From: Thermoflexales bacterium
GTDB lineage: Bacteria > Chloroflexota > Anaerolineae > B4-G1 > SLSP01
DNA length: 8,448 nucleotides
Direction of reading: 5' to 3'
NCBI GenBank assembly: GCA_015486785.1
Contig: WFQZ01000130.1
Coordinates: 1 to 8,448 of the forward strand
Below are positions 6,141 to 8,448 of the stretch, piece by piece. Made by a program: the position numbers and the translations under genes. Positions within the stretch are counted from its first letter, which is position 1; each line of letters begins with the position of its first letter. The notes below the pieces were generated by a model, which searched no databases, was not told where the DNA came from, and saw only the letters and a program-made list of their open reading frames with translations.

Positions 6141-6983
6141 ATGTTTTGGGAGCGCGTCTCTGAGGAAATTTACATTTTCACCAGTGATCGTTACGCTTTG
6201 GTGAATTCAACCGCTCTTTTGACCAAAGCGGGGATCGTCGTCATTGATGCTCCTCCCTTCCCCAGGGAAGCGCGACAGGTGGCACGATTCCTTCCCGTCC
6301 GCACCGGCCTAAAGTACCACTCGTTGATTCTCACTCACTACCACATGGATCACGTGTACGGCATGCACGCTTTCCCCACCTCGCTTGATATGCTGGGGCA
6401 TGAGCTGTGCCGCCGACGGCTGAAAGAGGTCGGGGAAGCCTCTCTGGAGGAAGCCCAGCGCAGCGATCCGATGTTCAACGCCGTGACCTTGCGCTACCCC
6501 ACCATCACCTTCAGCAGTGGGGAACTGCGCTTCGTGGCCGGGAACAAAACGCTCCGCCTGATGCACTTGCCGGGGCACTCAATAGACAACATCGGCGTGT
6601 TCCTGGAAGAAGACCAGGTTTTGATCTCCGGGGACGCGGTGATGGCCATTCCCATCATTGCCGATGGCGATTGGGAAACGGAGATCGCCTCCCTGCACAA
6701 GATCAAAGAGCTGGCCCCCGAAACCATCATCCAGGGCCACGGCGAAGTTATCCTGCGCGGTGAGGTGCAAACAGTCCTGGATCGCTACATCCACTACCTG
6801 GAATGCGTGCATGAGCAAGCGGTATCTATGCTGCACAGCGAGCGCGACCGCAAGGAAATCTGGGACATCCCGCTGGAAACATGCGGCCTGGAGCGAGTCC
6901 CGTTGGGCGTTGCCAGCCACCAATTGCACGTGGCGAACATCCTCAGCATCTACGACAAACTCAAAGCGCAAGCCGCAGCTTAA
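6141..6983 (+). CDS. Metallo-beta-lactamase-fold hydrolase
   Basis: This 280-residue cytoplasmic protein (no signal peptide) has the full metal-binding set of the MBL superfamily. THYHMDH (65-71) supplies His66, His68, Asp70 and His71. LPGHSIDN (143-150) supplies His146, SGDAV (163-167) supplies Asp165, and IIQGHGE (196-202) supplies His200. This suggests a two-metal hydrolase of the glyoxalase II-like branch. The N-terminus IYIFTSDRYALVNSTALLTKAG is the usual first beta-sheet of the fold. About 60 residues after the last ligand (210-270) form a helical tail, including YIHYLECVHEQAVSMLHSER, which may shape the substrate pocket or a dimer interface. The substrate cannot be assigned; members act on thioesters, lactones, phosphodiesters or sulfur compounds. 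It has its own promoter and terminator, so it is probably a single-gene transcript. Confidence 0.9.
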   Translation: MFWERVSEEIYIFTSDRYALVNSTALLTKAGIVVIDAPPFPREARQVARFLPVRTGLKYHSLILTHYHMDHVYGMHAFPTSLDMLGHELCRRRLKEVGEASLEEAQRSDPMFNAVTLRYPTITFSSGELRFVAGNKTLRLMHLPGHSIDNIGVFLEEDQVLISGDAVMAIPIIADGDWETEIASLHKIKELAPETIIQGHGEVILRGEVQTVLDRYIHYLECVHEQAVSMLHSERDRKEIWDIPLETCGLERVPLGVASHQLHVANILSIYDKLKAQAAA

Positions 6984-6985
6984 GC

Positions 6986-7012
6986 ACGGCGGCACACAGC
7001 CGCCGTTTTTTT
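6986..7012 (+). terminator. Intrinsic terminator after the MBL-fold hydrolase gene
   Basis: An 8-bp perfect stem (ACGGCGGC at 6986-6993 pairing with GCCGCCGT at 6999-7006) with a 5-nt loop ACACA is followed by an uninterrupted run of seven T (7006-7012). It begins 2 bp after the TAA stop. It is the only clear Rho-independent terminator in the window. It ends just 6 bp before the start codon of the recombinase gene. Confidence 0.88.
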
Positions 7013-7018
7013 ATCACG

Positions 7019-7933
7019 ATGAAATCCTGGCTGATTCTTTACCTGGATGAACTAGAGCGACGGGGCGCGTCGCCGTACACCATCAAAAACTACGGCACCG
7101 ACCTGCGCCAGTTTATGGATTACTGCGCCGAGTGCGAGATCACCACCCTGGATGCCTTGAGCGTGAACGTGGTGCGGGATTACCTGGCGGAACTGACGGC
7201 GTGCAGTTACGTGCCCGCCAGCATCGCCCGCCGCGTGTTTGAGCTGCACGCCTTCGGGGATTTCCTGGTGCGTCGGCGAGCGTGGAACGCGAATCTCTTT
7301 CGGCGCGTGCATGCCCCGCGTGTGCCGCGCAAGCTCCCCGTCTACCTGACCTTGGACGAAGTCCGCCGCTGGCTGGCCGTCCCCCGCACCGATTCCCCCA
7401 AGGGCCTGCGGGATCGCGCGATCTTTGAGACCTTGTACGCTTCCGGCGTGCGGGTGAGCGAGCTGGTCGGGATGAACCTCCGCGACCTGGACCTGGCGGG
7501 AGCGCAATGCCGCATCCTGGGCAAGGGCGATAAGGAACGGATGGTGCTCCTGGGGCAACCGGCGATAGACGCCCTGCGCCGCTACCTGGAGCTTGGCCGT
7601 CCGGCGTTAGCGCGACCCGCGAGCGGCGACGCCCTGTTTCTCAACCGTTTTGGCACGCGGCTCTCCGTCCGCTCCGTGGATGAGCTGGTGCGGCGGGCCG
7701 GAATTGCCGCCGGAATCCAAAAAACCGTCACCCCGCACGTACTGCGGCACACCTTCGCCACGCACCTGCTGGACGGCGGCGCGGACCTGCGCACCATTCA
7801 AGAGCTGCTGGGGCACGAACGATTGACCGCCACCCAGATTTACACCCACGTCAGCCGGAAGCACGCGCAAGAAGTCTACTTGCACGCCCATCCGCGCAGC
7901 CGTGAATCAGACCGACATTGGAGGGACGAATGA
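7019..7933 (+). CDS. xerC: Tyrosine recombinase XerC/XerD
   Basis: This 304-residue site-specific recombinase has the standard Xer length. In bacteria, XerC/XerD act at dif near the terminus to resolve chromosome dimers. The N-terminal SAM-like core-binding domain (about 1-95) starts WLILYLDELERRGASPYTIKNY. The catalytic domain has every active-site residue: Arg145 in ASGVRVSEL, Lys169 in LGKGDKERMV, His240 and Arg243 in HVLRHTFATHLLDGG, His266 in LLGHERL, and the nucleophile Tyr275 in IYTHV. The start ATG 7019 gives a complete N-terminal domain, but there is no Shine-Dalgarno before it because a terminator occupies that space. An in-frame extension upstream overlaps the hydrolase and is not believable. 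XerC versus XerD cannot be settled by eye; the symbol is tentative. No mobile-element signs surround it, which argues for the housekeeping enzyme. Its stop overlaps surE as ATGA. Confidence 0.93.
   Translation: MKSWLILYLDELERRGASPYTIKNYGTDLRQFMDYCAECEITTLDALSVNVVRDYLAELTACSYVPASIARRVFELHAFGDFLVRRRAWNANLFRRVHAPRVPRKLPVYLTLDEVRRWLAVPRTDSPKGLRDRAIFETLYASGVRVSELVGMNLRDLDLAGAQCRILGKGDKERMVLLGQPAIDALRRYLELGRPALARPASGDALFLNRFGTRLSVRSVDELVRRAGIAAGIQKTVTPHVLRHTFATHLLDGGADLRTIQELLGHERLTATQIYTHVSRKHAQEVYLHAHPRSRESDRHWRDE
7920..7924 (+). promoter_or_regulatory. Ribosome binding site of surE
   Basis: GGAGG inside the last codons of the recombinase gene lies 5 nt before ATG 7930. It supports the overlapping surE start and coupled translation. 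Confidence 0.7.
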
Positions 7934-8448
7934 ACAAACAACCGCATTTCCTGCTCACCAACGATGATGGCATCACCTCGCCGGGCCTGTTGGCCCTGGC
8001 CGAATCGCTCGCCGCACAAGGGCGCGTCACCGTGATCGCGCCGGATCACAACTGGAGCATCGCCGGGCACGTCAAGACGCTGCATAAGCCGCTGCGGGCC
8101 GATCCGGTCACGCTGGCGAACGGCATGCCCGCGCTCTCCACCACCGGCGCACCCTCCGACGCGGTCACGCTGGGGCTGCTGGGCTTGGCGGAGGCGGTAG
8201 ATGTCGTCGTGGCCGGCATCAACGCCGGGGCGAACATGGCCTACGACATCACCTACTCCGGCACCGTGATGGCGGCGATGGAAGGCGCGATTGGCGGACT
8301 GCCCTCACTGGCCGTCTCGCTGAACTCCCACGATCTGACCGCCGACTTCCGTCCGGCGGCGGCGTTTGCCGCGCGGCTGGCGCGGCTGATGGCCGAGCAA
8401 GCCCCGGCTGGGATGCTGCTCAACGTCAACGTGCCCGCGCTGCCCACC
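7930..8448 (+). CDS. surE: 5'/3'-nucleotidase SurE (3' end outside window)
   Basis: The first 173 residues of SurE, a metal-dependent nucleoside monophosphate phosphatase linked to stationary-phase survival and nucleotide salvage. The N-terminus FLLTNDDGITSPGLLAL carries the metal-binding Asp pair, Asp12-Asp13. APDHNWSIAGH (37-47) carries Ser43, and VVAGINAGANM (93-103) carries Asn98. These match the four metal ligands of E. coli SurE (Asp8, Asp9, Ser39, Asn92). ITYSGTVMAAMEGAIGGLPS is the conserved stretch after them. The frame runs open to the window edge, so roughly the last third of the gene is missing. ATG 7930 overlaps the recombinase stop by 4 bp and has a good ribosome binding site, so the two are probably co-transcribed. 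Confidence 0.95.
   Translation, partial: MNKQPHFLLTNDDGITSPGLLALAESLAAQGRVTVIAPDHNWSIAGHVKTLHKPLRADPVTLANGMPALSTTGAPSDAVTLGLLGLAEAVDVVVAGINAGANMAYDITYSGTVMAAMEGAIGGLPSLAVSLNSHDLTADFRPAAAFAARLARLMAEQAPAGMLLNVNVPALPT

Noticed and set aside
7019..7933. Recombinase considered as a phage, integron or mobile-element integrase
   Set aside because: Standard Xer length with all Xer motifs, surE as partner, and no attachment site, tRNA, direct repeats or cargo genes seen nearby.
1..8448. CRISPR array, tRNA, rRNA, insertion-sequence ends and riboswitch
   Set aside because: No regularly spaced long repeats, cloverleaf, rRNA signature, transposase or long structured leader was seen by eye on either strand. 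A covariance-model search would be needed for small RNAs.

Overview
The window is GC-rich, densely packed bacterial chromosome with short or overlapping gene junctions. No gene in it is a species marker. The best lineage hint is the C-terminal tail YLPLVLRQ on the secreted protein at the left edge. I recall this type of tail from Chloroflexota, especially Anaerolineae-like genomes, and the SurE and GT2 variants fit that. The assignment is an inference, not proof.

Layout. Positions 1-5400 (+ strand) look like one translationally coupled operon. It runs from the 3' end of a secreted beta-sandwich protein to a GT2 glycosyltransferase (705), a GT4 glycosyltransferase (1589), a small coiled-coil protein of unknown function (2607), and two more GT4 glycosyltransferases (3062 and 4141). 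Junctions are 8 bp apart or overlap by 1-8 bp. This is part of a surface-polysaccharide or glycoconjugate assembly cluster. No flippase, polymerase, sugar-nucleotide synthesis or priming transferase gene lies inside the window, so the product cannot be named.

Positions 5370-5963 (- strand) hold a divergent Ham1/RdgB-like nucleotide pyrophosphatase homologue that overlaps the last glycosyltransferase tail-to-tail. A 177-bp AT-richer spacer (5964-6140) then carries a good sigma-70-type promoter facing right. It drives a metallo-beta-lactamase-fold hydrolase (6141-6983), which ends in a clear intrinsic terminator. Only 6 bp after the terminator's T-tract comes a complete XerC/XerD-type tyrosine recombinase (7019-7933). 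Its stop overlaps the start of surE (7930 onward, cut by the window edge).

The glycosyltransferases probably act in sequence on one glycan. The right-hand genes are housekeeping-like: nucleotide-pool sanitation or a derived function, an unassigned hydrolase, chromosome-dimer resolution, and survival nucleotidase. I found no CRISPR array, tRNA, rRNA, insertion sequence or prophage. I also found no convincing new multi-gene system. The most unusual items are the small coiled-coil protein between the GT4 genes, the divergent Ham1 homologue with altered active-site motifs, the helically phased TTAT(C/G) repeats around the hydrolase promoter, and the terminator lying against the recombinase start.
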